Assembly: GCA_020852835.1 (NCBI GenBank)
Contig: JADZAC010000073.1
Coordinates: forward strand, 1 to 41,607
Source: Flavobacteriales bacterium
Lineage (GTDB): Bacteria; Bacteroidota; Bacteroidia; Flavobacteriales_F; PHOS-HE28
Reading direction: 5' to 3'
DNA length: 41,607 bases
Part shown: one piece after another, positions 31,553 through 40,194 of the stretch
How positions within the stretch are numbered: the stretch's first letter is position 1
Layout of the letters: the number at the start of each line of letters is the position of its first letter
Translations under genes and position numbers: made by a program
The notes under the pieces: model-generated
Seen by the model: the letters and a program-made list of their open reading frames with translations, nothing else
The model's database searches: none
What the model was told of the DNA's origin: nothing

Positions 31553-33929
31553 GGGCGGTGGCTGTGGAAGCGCCGGTGACTACGGTGAAATGGCGGTGCA
31601 GGGCGTGGCCTTGGCCATCGGTCAAAGTTAGCCGGTGGGGCCCGGGCGGCGGTGAAAGTGCCATGCGGTGACTGCCCGTGGTGGTGCCGATGAAGGTGCC
31701 GTCGAGGTCCCAGAACAGCGTGGCGCGCGGATCGCGGTGTGCCATTTCCACCACCATGTTGCCCTTGGTGCCGTCCAGTTGCACGGGGATCAGCAGCGTG
31801 GCGCCCGCTTCCGGATAGAGGATCTCCATGGGTTCGTCAGTACCGCCCATGCCGGGAAGCCACGGTGGCAGCGGCCTGTAGTTGGGATGTCGCAGTGCGT
31901 AGTAGTGCTCCATGGCGGGCGGCAGGGAGAACCACACGGTGCTGATGCCTTGCCCACCGCTGGTCCGGTGGGTGCCTAAGGGATCCAGGAGCACACGGAC
32001 ATGATAAGGACAAACGGGGGTGCGCAGGGCTTCCGGCGGGATCCATGCCGTGTCCTGTTCGGGGCAATCGCGTCCGGCGCGGAAGCCACTGGCGCGGCAC
32101 ACGGGTGTGCGCACCATGCCATCGTACGGCGGCTCCGGGCTTGAGCTGGGGGGCAGCAGGCCGAAGAGGTCGAAGAGGAGGGGGGCGGCGGCCAGGGTGC
32201 CGGTGAGCCCGGGCCGTCCTTCGCCGCTGGCGTTGCCGGTCCACACGGCCACGCAGTAGCGGCCGCTGAGGCCGATGGCCCATGCATCGCGGTGGCCATA
32301 GCTGGTGCCGGTTTTCCAAGCGATGCGTTTTTGCCCGGCAAACTGGCTCCAGCCCTCTTCATCGGCAGGGCGCACCACCTCACGCAGGGCGTTGAGGGTG
32401 AAGTACACCGCCGGAGCGGAAAGCACGGGCGGGCCTTGCAGCGGTTCCGGCTTTGCCGTGGAGCTGCTTTCCTGCAACACATGCGGGGGGCGCACGTCGT
32501 CCGCGCGGTAGTGCATGCCCAGGCGGCCGTAGTGCCCCAGGATGCGCCCCATGTTGGCGTAGGCCCCGGCGAGTTCCCACAGGGTGGATTCGGCGCCGCC
32601 CACGATCAGGGAAAGGCCGTAATCCTCCGCGCTGCGATCGATGCTTTGCAGGCCCATGGCGCGCAGCAAGCGCAGGGTGCGTTCGATGCCGTGGGTGCGC
32701 AAGGCGCGCACCATGGGCACGTTCAGCGAGCGGGAAAGCGCCTCGGAGGCGGGCACGGCACCGCTGTACTGTTCGTCATAATTGCGGGGCGCGAAGTCGT
32801 TGTAGCGCGTGGGCACGTCGGCCAGCATCATGTCCGGCATCAGCTCCCCGCTTTGCAGCATGTCCGCGTACAGAAAGGGCTTCAGCACGCTGCCGGTGCT
32901 GCGGCGCGCACGGATGATGTCCACCGCGCCCGCGTGGGCGCCGCCCGCGTTGCCCAGGTTGCCCACGTAGGCGAGCACCTCGCCCGTGGGCACGTCCATG
33001 ATCAGCGCGGCGGCGTTGTGTACCTCGTTCGCGTTCAGGCGCAGGGCGTAACGCTCGGCGGCGGCGGTGGATCGGTCTTGCAAGGTGCTTTGCAGGGTGG
33101 AGCGAAGCAACGTTCCGCCGTGGCCCTGCGCGATCAAGGTGGAAAGCAGGTGCGGCGCGCGTTGCGGCAGGTCCTGCGCCCGATCGGGCAACGGCTCTTC
33201 CTTGGCCAGCGACCATTCGGTGCTGTCGATGGCCTGCACCTGTAGCAGGCGGTCGAGCAGCCTGTCGCGCTTGGCGCGCAAAGCCGTGTGGCCCTTGCCG
33301 GGATAGATGGCGGAAGGCGCATTGGGCAGCACGGCCAAGGTGGCGCTCTCGCTCCAGCTCAGCCGGTCCGCAGGGCGCCGGTAGTAGCGCCATGCGGCGG
33401 CGTCCAGGCCCACCACATTTCCGCCGAAGGGCGCATGGGCGGCAAACAGTTCCAGTATTTCAGCCTTGTTCATGCGCAGTTCGATCCGCAGTGCCAGCAG
33501 CGCCTCGATCAGCTTCTCCCCGTAGGTGCGCGGCCTGTTGCCGCGGGCCATGCGCGCCACCTGCATGGTGATGGTGCTTCCGCCGCTCACCACGCGCCCG
33601 GCCTTGTGGTTCTGCCGCCAGGCGCGAACCAAGGACTGCGGGCGGATGCCGAAGTGGCCGTGGAAGTGCCGGTCCTCGAACTGGATGATGCATGTTGCAA
33701 AGCGCGCAGGAACGCTGTTGTTGGCAGGGAAGCGCCATTGGCCGTCATTGGCAACCGTGGCGCCGAGCAGCGCTCCGTCGGCATCAAGCAGCACGGTGGA
33801 GCAGGGGGCCTTGAACAGAGGTGCCATGGGCCACCACCGCGCCCAGGCAAGCAGCAGGAGCAAGGTGACGACGGCAGCGCCCAGCCAGCGCCGCCAGCCT
33901 CGAAGCCACGACCTCCATCGGCTGCTCAT
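31542..33929 (-). CDS. pbpC: Penicillin-binding protein 1C
   Basis: The 795-residue protein starts at ATG 33929 with a cytosolic tail, one transmembrane helix (about 14-32) and a GT51 transglycosylase domain. Glu85 lies in FEDRHFHGHFGI, and GGSTITMQVARM follows. The transpeptidase domain has STGSVLK (Ser347, Lys350), SLN (401-403) and KTG (539-541), so both catalytic centres are intact. The last 90 residues form the PBP1C C-terminal domain (ILYPEAGATLLIPVQL). It should polymerise glycan strands in the periplasm; in E. coli PbpC does this without clear transpeptidation. The longer frame to 34130 is non-homologous. It is divergent from the secreted protease and overlaps the MORN-like gene. Confidence 0.94.
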   Translation of the reverse strand: MSSRWRSWLRGWRRWLGAAVVTLLLLLAWARWWPMAPLFKAPCSTVLLDADGALLGATVANDGQWRFPANNSVPARFATCIIQFEDRHFHGHFGIRPQSLVRAWRQNHKAGRVVSGGSTITMQVARMARGNRPRTYGEKLIEALLALRIELRMNKAEILELFAAHAPFGGNVVGLDAAAWRYYRRPADRLSWSESATLAVLPNAPSAIYPGKGHTALRAKRDRLLDRLLQVQAIDSTEWSLAKEEPLPDRAQDLPQRAPHLLSTLIAQGHGGTLLRSTLQSTLQDRSTAAAERYALRLNANEVHNAAALIMDVPTGEVLAYVGNLGNAGGAHAGAVDIIRARRSTGSVLKPFLYADMLQSGELMPDMMLADVPTRYNDFAPRNYDEQYSGAVPASEALSRSLNVPMVRALRTHGIERTLRLLRAMGLQSIDRSAEDYGLSLIVGGAESTLWELAGAYANMGRILGHYGRLGMHYRADDVRPPHVLQESSSTAKPEPLQGPPVLSAPAVYFTLNALREVVRPADEEGWSQFAGQKRIAWKTGTSYGHRDAWAIGLSGRYCVAVWTGNASGEGRPGLTGTLAAAPLLFDLFGLLPPSSSPEPPYDGMVRTPVCRASGFRAGRDCPEQDTAWIPPEALRTPVCPYHVRVLLDPLGTHRTSGGQGISTVWFSLPPAMEHYYALRHPNYRPLPPWLPGMGGTDEPMEILYPEAGATLLIPVQLDGTKGNMVVEMAHRDPRATLFWDLDGTFIGTTTGSHRMALSPPPGPHRLTLTDGQGHALHRHFTVVTGASTATAHAP

Positions 33930-34075
33930 GCGGCGGGGCGGATCAGGCGTGGCATTGCAAGGGCAAAGATGAACCGCTGGTGCATGAACCATGTTGCCGA
34001 CGTCTCCTGTAACTTGTGCCTCCCTTCGCAAGAGCCCCGTTCGGGCAGCAGGCAGAACCTCCAAATCGAACCAGC

Positions 34076-35752
34076 ATGATCGCTCGTTACATCCACACGT
34101 TGGCCATGGCCGCGTTGTCAATTGCTGCAATGGCCCAGATCGCCACCGACGGAATGCCCTACAGCCTTCGGGCCGGGCTGGATGACCGAGAAGTGGCCAA
34201 TGTGGAGGCGGCGCCCTTCGATGCCGTCGCCGCCGCTGCCGATGATGCGCAACGCCAGTTGGACGGCATGCTGCCGGCCTATGCCCGTGTGCTGCCCCTG
34301 GAAGCAGGCCTTTTTGATGCCGGTACCTGGAGTGATCTCCCCAATGGCGACCGGCTGTGGCGCTTGCGCGTGGAGAGCAAGGGCGCCCTGGCCACCGAGC
34401 TCTACTTCTCCGAGTTCCATTTGCCCGCCAACGCCACGCTCCACGTGTACAGCCCCGACGGGAAACAGGTGATGGGCGGCTTCACCGCGTACAACAACCG
34501 CGATGACGGCACCTTCGCCACGGGCCTGTTGGCCGGGGAGGCCAGCATGGTGGAATACTACGAACCTGCGGCCGTGGCCGGCCTGGGCCGGGTGCACATC
34601 AGCGGTGTGGGCCATGCCTACCGCGATGTGGATGAAGTGACGGCCTCGGGCAGCTGTGAGGTGGATGTGAACTGCAGCGAAGGCGGCGGTTGGGAAGGCC
34701 AACGGGATGCCGTGGTGCGCATCAGCATCCTGGACCAAGGCCTCAGTTACTGGTGCAGCGGCTCGTTGGTGAACAACGTGGCGCAGGACTGCAAGCCGTA
34801 CTTCCTTACGGCCATGCACTGCGGAGAAACCACCTCCTCATCGGACTTCAACCAGTGGAAGTTCTACTTCAACTACGAGCGCACGGGCTGCGGCACCGGC
34901 GCCTCCTTTGCCAACCACTTTGTGGTGGGCTGCACCAAGCGGGGCAGCAGCAACGATGGCGGCGGCAACCAAGGCTCGGACTTCCTGCTCCTGGAAGCCA
35001 ACACGGATTCCATCCCGGATTCTTTCAATCCTTATTGGGCCGGGTGGGACGCCTCCGGCACGGGCGGCACCGGCGGCAAATGCATCCACCATCCCGATGG
35101 CGACCGCAAGAAGATCAGCACCTATAATGGTTCCCTGGTCTCCTCCACATGGGGCGGTGTGCCCGGCACGCACTGGCGCGTCGTTTGGTCCGCCACGGCC
35201 AATGGCCACGGGGTCACCGAGGGCGGTTCATCCGGTTCGCCGATCTTCAACGGGGCCAAGCGCATCGTGGGCACGCTCACCGGCGGGCTCTCTTGCTGCA
35301 CCACCAACGGTTGCGGGCCTGGGACCTCCATTTCCGCAGCGGACTACTACGGAAAAATGAGCTACCACTGGGCGAGCAACCCGGGTTCGGCATCCATGCG
35401 GCTCAAGAACTTCCTCGATCCGCAGTCCACCGGCACCTTGGTGCTGGAAGGGAGCTATGATCCATGCGGCATGTATGTGGGCGTAAGCGGGCCGGCCGCC
35501 CGGCAAATGCACGTGGAGGTGCGCCCGAACCCCGCCGACGGTGAGGTCTTCCTGCGCCTGCCCACGCCCATGGCCGATGCGGTGATCGAGGTGCATGACA
35601 TGGGAGGCCGGGCGGTGGCCTTCAGTGCGGTGCCCGACCAGGGCGGCTACCGGCTGAACACGGGTGCGTTCGACAACGGTGCATATGCACTGCGCCTGCT
35701 GGTGGGCGGTTCCGTGGTGGCCACTACGCCGCTTATCGTGGTGCACCCGTAA
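34076..35752 (+). CDS. Secreted lysyl-endopeptidase-like serine protease with T9SS type A tail
   Basis: The 558-residue protein has a signal peptide (MIARYIHTLAMAALSIAAMA), a propeptide of about 180 residues, a trypsin-like domain and a C-terminal sorting tail. The catalytic triad is visible: His248 in FLTAMHCGE, Asp302 in GSDFLLLE, Ser386 in GGSSGSPIFN. The Cys pairs (CEVDVNCSEG, YWCSGSL, CKPYF) and the order of motifs resemble Achromobacter protease I (lysyl endopeptidase); the substrate pocket cannot be judged with certainty. The tail (EVRPNPADGEVFLRLPTPMA ... NGAYALRLLVGGSVVATTPL) is a T9SS type A domain, so the enzyme is exported to the surface or medium. The last 20 bp overlap the convergent gene at 35733. 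Confidence 0.9.
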   Translation: MIARYIHTLAMAALSIAAMAQIATDGMPYSLRAGLDDREVANVEAAPFDAVAAAADDAQRQLDGMLPAYARVLPLEAGLFDAGTWSDLPNGDRLWRLRVESKGALATELYFSEFHLPANATLHVYSPDGKQVMGGFTAYNNRDDGTFATGLLAGEASMVEYYEPAAVAGLGRVHISGVGHAYRDVDEVTASGSCEVDVNCSEGGGWEGQRDAVVRISILDQGLSYWCSGSLVNNVAQDCKPYFLTAMHCGETTSSSDFNQWKFYFNYERTGCGTGASFANHFVVGCTKRGSSNDGGGNQGSDFLLLEANTDSIPDSFNPYWAGWDASGTGGTGGKCIHHPDGDRKKISTYNGSLVSSTWGGVPGTHWRVVWSATANGHGVTEGGSSGSPIFNGAKRIVGTLTGGLSCCTTNGCGPGTSISAADYYGKMSYHWASNPGSASMRLKNFLDPQSTGTLVLEGSYDPCGMYVGVSGPAARQMHVEVRPNPADGEVFLRLPTPMADAVIEVHDMGGRAVAFSAVPDQGGYRLNTGAFDNGAYALRLLVGGSVVATTPLIVVHP

Positions 35753-36122
35753 CCGGTGGCGCAGCAGCCGGAACATCCGGGGTGCGCGGCAGGCCGGCAG
35801 CGTCGATCGCATGGACCGGCAACTTTCTCGCACCGTACTTGCGCATCAGCGTGGTGCGGCTCTCCATGCCTTCCTCCGTGGTGGCAAAGCGCTGCACATC
35901 GATGTCCGTGGTGTCCGTGAATTCCTTGGGCCACTGTTCCCGCACCCACGCGATCAGCTGGGGCGTGGTGAACATCTCCGTGGTCCGGAACAACGGTGTA
36001 ATTTCCACCGTGGGCCCGTTGCGCCAATTGCCGATGGCGTAGCCGTAAATGGTGTTCTGCGCTTGGGCCGCCATGGCCAGGCCGGCGGCGCCAGCGAGTA
36101 CAAGCAGGTGCAGGGTGCGCAT
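35733..36122 (-). CDS. Small exported protein, unrecognised
   Basis: The 129-residue protein (start ATG 36122) has a signal peptide (MRTLHLLVLAGAAGLAMAAQ) and a mature part of about 105 residues beginning NTIYGYAIGNWRNGPTVEIT. It ends in a Pro/Ala-rich tail. No Cys or known motif is seen in the mature part. Its 3' end overlaps the protease gene in antisense by 20 bp (35733-35752), which means that the two convergent transcripts overlap. The signal peptide and compositional regularity make it real; the family is unknown to me. It is separated by 31 bp from the TMEM220-like gene upstream, and could be the last gene of that unit. Confidence 0.75.
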   Translation of the reverse strand: MRTLHLLVLAGAAGLAMAAQAQNTIYGYAIGNWRNGPTVEITPLFRTTEMFTTPQLIAWVREQWPKEFTDTTDIDVQRFATTEEGMESRTTLMRKYGARKLPVHAIDAAGLPRTPDVPAAAPPVTGAPR

Positions 36123-36153
36123 GGCGGGAGTGATCAACTGCAAAGATCGAGGA

Positions 36154-36552
36154 TCACCGTGGCCTTTCCGTTTTTCGTACGGAAGGAGGCCTGCTCGATC
36201 GCCTTCCGGTCAACGCCAGCCACAGCATCACCGGGAAAGCGATCGCCAAGCCGAATAATTCGCGCGAGTCCTCGATCACCGGGGTGGAGGCTTTCATGGC
36301 CCCGGCGATGTTGGGAAACCCTTGTTCCACCCAATGGACCACGCCCGGGGAAGCAACGATCATCCACGCGCCGAGCATGGCGGTGATGCCCCGCAGCCAC
36401 CATTTTGGGTACTTTCCGAATGCGGCCATCCCGCAGGAGATCGCCACTGCCATGTAGCCCAAGGTCCAGTGGACCGGGTCGGGGTCGTTCAGCTGGAGGT
36501 AGGCGAAGACCAGGAACGTGGCAGTGAGCAGCAGGAGGATGATCTTTTTCAC
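36154..36552 (-). CDS. TMEM220-family membrane protein
   Basis: The 132-residue protein starts with GTG at 36552 (reads MKKIILLLLTATFLVFAYLQ), 5 bp after the TonB-receptor stop. Just after the first helix comes LNDPDPVHWTLGYM, a good match to the conserved NDPDP segment of the transmembrane 220 family. Four hydrophobic segments (about 2-20, 28-45, 55-73, 103-119) span the inner membrane. The longer frame up to 36876 is a shadow of the receptor gene. Family members occur in animals and Bacteroidota with no known function. Its short distance to the receptor suggests co-transcription. The start codon is chosen from the hydrophobic start and spacing. Confidence 0.8.
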   Translation of the reverse strand: MKKIILLLLTATFLVFAYLQLNDPDPVHWTLGYMAVAISCGMAAFGKYPKWWLRGITAMLGAWMIVASPGVVHWVEQGFPNIAGAMKASTPVIEDSRELFGLAIAFPVMLWLALTGRRSSRPPSVRKTERPR

Positions 36553-36557
36553 GTGGA

Positions 36558-38885
36558 TCAGAATTCGATGCGGTAGCTGAGGTTGGGGATCAAGCCGAGC
36601 TGGTATTTGGTGACCGCTTCGTTCTTGCGGACATCGAAGTAACGGAATGCCGCGTTCCGTGCGCCGGTCACGTTCTGCAGGTCCACCACCCACAGGCCGG
36701 TGCGTCCTTTGCGATCCTTCCGCAGGTACACGCGCAGATCGATGCGGTAGTATGCCGACAATTTCACCCAGTCCCGGTCTCCGGCGTAGAGTACCGTCCC
36801 GTTCTGATCGGTGTAGATGGGCAATGGCGGGTTCCAAGGGCCGCCCATAAAATTGGCGCGCCCGCCCACGCCCCAAGTGCGCACACGGACCTCCTTCACC
36901 TGCTTGAATTCTTTTCCGCCGAACAGGTTGAGGAGGTACTGCCCGTCCCAGCGCGTGCCGTGCTCCTGGCCTGAAGCTTCGGTGTAGCGGCTACTGTACA
37001 GGGAAGCATTCACTTGCCAGAAATAGTTGTTGGTGAATTGCCGCTCCAGGCCCAGTTCAAGGCCCATGTTGTTGGCCGTTCCGGTTGATCGCAGGGGCAC
37101 GCTGGCCGCTTCATCCCACACGTTCACCATGCTGAAGGCCGTTTGTGACGGGAACAACAGGCCCGAAGCTTCGACGGGCACGTCCATGAGTTGCTGATAG
37201 TACACTTCGGCGTGGAGGTTCAGGAATTCCGTGATGGAGCGGTCGTAGCCGAGCACCACATCCTGCGAGCGGGTAAGGCCGGTCCGGTCCTGCAGGAAGA
37301 GCGGCCAGCCGTTCACGCTGAACGACTGCCACTGAGGAAGCTGCGAACGCATCCCTGCGGCCAGGGCGATCTTCTGCCGGTGTGCCAGGCGCCATTCCAC
37401 GGAAACACGCGGTTCAGGGGCGGTTTCGCCGCTGTAGGTGAAATGCGCAAGGCCCACGCCAGCCGTTGCTTGCCAGTGTTCGCCCAAGATCCAGCGGCCG
37501 CTGAGCCAAGGGCGCAGCAGCCATCCGTTCACGTCGCTGTTCAACCAGGAGGTGAGCCGCCGCTCGGTGGCGCTGCCTCCCGCCGACCAATGCAAACGCG
37601 CGCCCAGCGCGCCTTCCACCTGCATCGTGGCGGAGATCTTCCGCTCGCTCAGGTCCGCACTGAAGCGGCTTCCCACGGAGTAGTCGGCGGTGAGCCGTTC
37701 TTCACTGCGCTGCTGGTCGATCTCTGAAACGGCCACGGTGGAGGAGAGCGTGGTGCGCTCGCCTACGGGTGCGCGTAGGCTGGCGCCCACAGCGCCCATG
37801 CTGGAGGCATAGTCGATGTTGCGGCTGTCCTTGTCCACCTTCCATTGGCTGGTGTCGTGTGTTGCCTCAAACACATTGCTGCTGGTGCCGCCCACGCCGA
37901 AGAGCTTGAATTCCCCGCGCTTGCCGGCCGGCAAGGCCACATGGAAGGCGAGGTCCTGGAAGGTGATGGCCTCATCGCCGAGGTCCACGCCCATGGCGCC
38001 CAGCAGGCCCACGGTGGAGTAGCGGTAGTTGGCCAGGTAGGAGGCACGGCCGCCCTTGCCGATGGGGCCTTCGGTGGAAACATCGATGCCCAGCAGCCCC
38101 GCTTGCAAGGTCCATTCCTGCTCCTTCATGTTGCCGTTGCGCAGGTGCATGTCCAAGATCCCGCCCAAGGCATTGCTACGGTTGATCGGCAGCACGCCGG
38201 TGAGCAGTTGCGAGGGTCCGAGCATCTGCGCGCTGAGGATGTTCACGCCGCCGCCGCTGAGGGTGGGCAGGTCGGTGGCGGTGCCTGCATTGCCGGTGTG
38301 GCTGGGGTTCACGATCTCCGCGCCCTCCAGTGTCCACGCATTGGCGTTGGGCGAGTTGCCGCGGATGGAGAGGTGGTTGGCCTGGTCGTTCACGCCGGCC
38401 ACGCCGGGCAGTGCCGTTACCAAGCGGGCGGGATCAAAGAAGGTGGCGGGCCAGCGCAGGCTTTGTTCCACGGTAAAGGTGCGCACGCCCAACGGCTGCA
38501 ATTGCCCGCGGGCCATGGCGCTGATAGTGACCGATCCCAGCGCCTTGGAAGCGGGGGAGAGCACCAGCCGCTGTTCTTCCTGCTTGCCCGCGCGCAGCCA
38601 CAGCTCAGGTACTTCCAGGGTGTCGTGCCCGGCGGCGGATGCCACCAAGGTGTAGTGGCCCACGGGTATGGCCGCGATGCGGAATTGCCCAAGGCTGTCG
38701 CTGACCGCCGTGAGCGACGCGTTGCCCGGCAGCAACTGCAACGCAGCACCGGGAACGGGTTGCAAGGACCCGGCTTCAACCACGTGACCGTTGAGCACGG
38801 CCATAGGGGGCTGTGCGACCAAGGGCAGGTTGGTGATAAGGAGGAGGGGCAGCAGATGTACCCGGCGGGAAACGACGCACGACAT
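36558..38885 (-). CDS. TonB-dependent receptor with carboxypeptidase-like N-terminal domain
   Basis: The 775-residue protein has a signal peptide (LLPLLLITNLPLVAQ), a CarboxypepD_reg-like Ig domain (about 30-110; LNGHVVEAGSLQPVPGAALQ, SDSLGQFRIAAIPVGHYTL), a plug domain (about 140-250; LPGVAGVNDQANHLSIRGN) and a 22-strand-type barrel ending in the aromatic C-terminus SYRIEF. It should import a ligand across the outer membrane with TonB energy; no SusD partner is next to it, so the ligand may be a siderophore, peptide or other small molecule rather than glycan. The flippase gene ends 37 bp upstream and the TMEM220-like gene follows, giving a possible four-gene unit. The length is typical. Confidence 0.92.
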   Translation of the reverse strand: MSCVVSRRVHLLPLLLITNLPLVAQPPMAVLNGHVVEAGSLQPVPGAALQLLPGNASLTAVSDSLGQFRIAAIPVGHYTLVASAAGHDTLEVPELWLRAGKQEEQRLVLSPASKALGSVTISAMARGQLQPLGVRTFTVEQSLRWPATFFDPARLVTALPGVAGVNDQANHLSIRGNSPNANAWTLEGAEIVNPSHTGNAGTATDLPTLSGGGVNILSAQMLGPSQLLTGVLPINRSNALGGILDMHLRNGNMKEQEWTLQAGLLGIDVSTEGPIGKGGRASYLANYRYSTVGLLGAMGVDLGDEAITFQDLAFHVALPAGKRGEFKLFGVGGTSSNVFEATHDTSQWKVDKDSRNIDYASSMGAVGASLRAPVGERTTLSSTVAVSEIDQQRSEERLTADYSVGSRFSADLSERKISATMQVEGALGARLHWSAGGSATERRLTSWLNSDVNGWLLRPWLSGRWILGEHWQATAGVGLAHFTYSGETAPEPRVSVEWRLAHRQKIALAAGMRSQLPQWQSFSVNGWPLFLQDRTGLTRSQDVVLGYDRSITEFLNLHAEVYYQQLMDVPVEASGLLFPSQTAFSMVNVWDEAASVPLRSTGTANNMGLELGLERQFTNNYFWQVNASLYSSRYTEASGQEHGTRWDGQYLLNLFGGKEFKQVKEVRVRTWGVGGRANFMGGPWNPPLPIYTDQNGTVLYAGDRDWVKLSAYYRIDLRVYLRKDRKGRTGLWVVDLQNVTGARNAAFRYFDVRKNEAVTKYQLGLIPNLSYRIEF

Positions 38886-38922
38886 GATGCGATATTACGC
38901 CGTGCGCACTGGTGCCGCAGTG

Positions 38923-40194
38923 CTAACGGTGGCCTTGGGGCTTGTGGAACCGGCCGAACAGGTGGCGCAGCTGTTGCCCGTCGGCGGCATTGGGCCACAG
39001 GTCGCGGAAGGAGGTGCCGGTGATGCGCATGAAGGCGGTGGTTTGGTACACGGCATTGATGCCGTAGGCGCAAGAGGCGGAGAGGGCGGCACCGGCCAGG
39101 CCCAAGCGCGGGATGAGCGTGAGGCCCGCAGTGATGGTGGCGACCAACCCCAGGCCGGAGCCGATGACGTTGTGCACGTTGCGTGCCGTGCCGCTGAAGA
39201 AATGGCTGTAGGCTTGCGAGGCCGCCATGCCCATGATGCCCGGTGCCAACAGGGCCAACAGGGGGGTGATGCCGGTGACCTCCGGGCCGAACACCCATTG
39301 GAACACCACCGCAGGGAGGGCCAGCAGCACCAGCACGAAGCCGGTGGCGAAGGCCATGGACAGTTTCAGGAAGGTGAGGGTGAGCAGGCGCTGTTCCTCG
39401 GGCAGGCGGGAGTTGCTGATCTTGCTGTAGAGCACCAAGGCCAGGCTCTTGGGCACCAGCCAGGCGCCTTCGGCAAGCTGATTGGCCACCGTGTAAATGC
39501 CCAGCATGGCCGTGCTGCGGAAGCGCTCGATCAGCCAGTAGGCCAGGCGGTAGTTCATCAGTTGCATGCCATTGGCCAGTTGCACGTACAGGCCTTGGCG
39601 CAGCAAGGTGCGCACCACGTTCAGCGGTCCATGGCCCGATGGGGGCGGAGGTTTGGCGATGGCCTTGCTGCTCAGGATCAGTGCGGCTGCAGCGGACAGA
39701 TAGGCGGCGCGGACATAGGCCATGGCATCGGCCGCGTCGTGCCGGGTGAAGTGGACGAAGGAGGCAATGAGCACCGCGGCTTGTACCACGGTGATGAGGT
39801 TGTTTGCACGGATGCGCTGTTGGCCCACCAGCACGCTGAGGTGGATGGCGCCGATGCTCTGAAGAAGTGCGATGGCGGCCACATGCGTGGCGTAGCCCTC
39901 CGGTACCAGGTGCAGCAGCTTCACCACGCCCCAGCCCAGCGCAGTGGCCACCAGCGCCCAAGCATAGCAGGGCGGGAGCAGGCGCCGCAAGGCTACGCGC
40001 GGTACCAGGTAAATGAGCGCGCCGCCCCCCATCAGGTCCATGCCCAGGCGCACCAAGGTGATGCCCAGCACCACCAGCCCGATGATACCGAGGCCTTGCG
40101 CCCCAAGGCGGTGCCCGGCGATCACCGCCACCAGCAGGCCCATCACCGTGGTGGCCAGGCGGGCGAGGATGGTGCCGGAGATGGCCCTGAGCAT
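38923..40194 (-). CDS. Polysaccharide flippase (Wzx-like, MOP superfamily)
   Basis: The 423-residue protein starts at ATG 40194 (MLRAISGTILARLATTVMGL) and has about 12 hydrophobic segments with the MOP pattern: an early GHRLGAQGLGIIGLVVLG, a middle cytosolic part (KAIAKPPPPSGHG), and a second half beginning LYVQLANGMQLMNYRLAYWL. The best match is the O-antigen/polysaccharide flippase family, which moves lipid-linked glycans across the inner membrane. The start overlaps the glycosyltransferase stop by one base (TGATG), so these two act together, presumably in surface glycan synthesis. The longer frame to 40341 is a shadow of the glycosyltransferase gene. Substrate and exact family branch are uncertain. 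Confidence 0.88.
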   Translation of the reverse strand: MLRAISGTILARLATTVMGLLVAVIAGHRLGAQGLGIIGLVVLGITLVRLGMDLMGGGALIYLVPRVALRRLLPPCYAWALVATALGWGVVKLLHLVPEGYATHVAAIALLQSIGAIHLSVLVGQQRIRANNLITVVQAAVLIASFVHFTRHDAADAMAYVRAAYLSAAAALILSSKAIAKPPPPSGHGPLNVVRTLLRQGLYVQLANGMQLMNYRLAYWLIERFRSTAMLGIYTVANQLAEGAWLVPKSLALVLYSKISNSRLPEEQRLLTLTFLKLSMAFATGFVLVLLALPAVVFQWVFGPEVTGITPLLALLAPGIMGMAASQAYSHFFSGTARNVHNVIGSGLGLVATITAGLTLIPRLGLAGAALSASCAYGINAVYQTTAFMRITGTSFRDLWPNAADGQQLRHLFGRFHKPQGHR

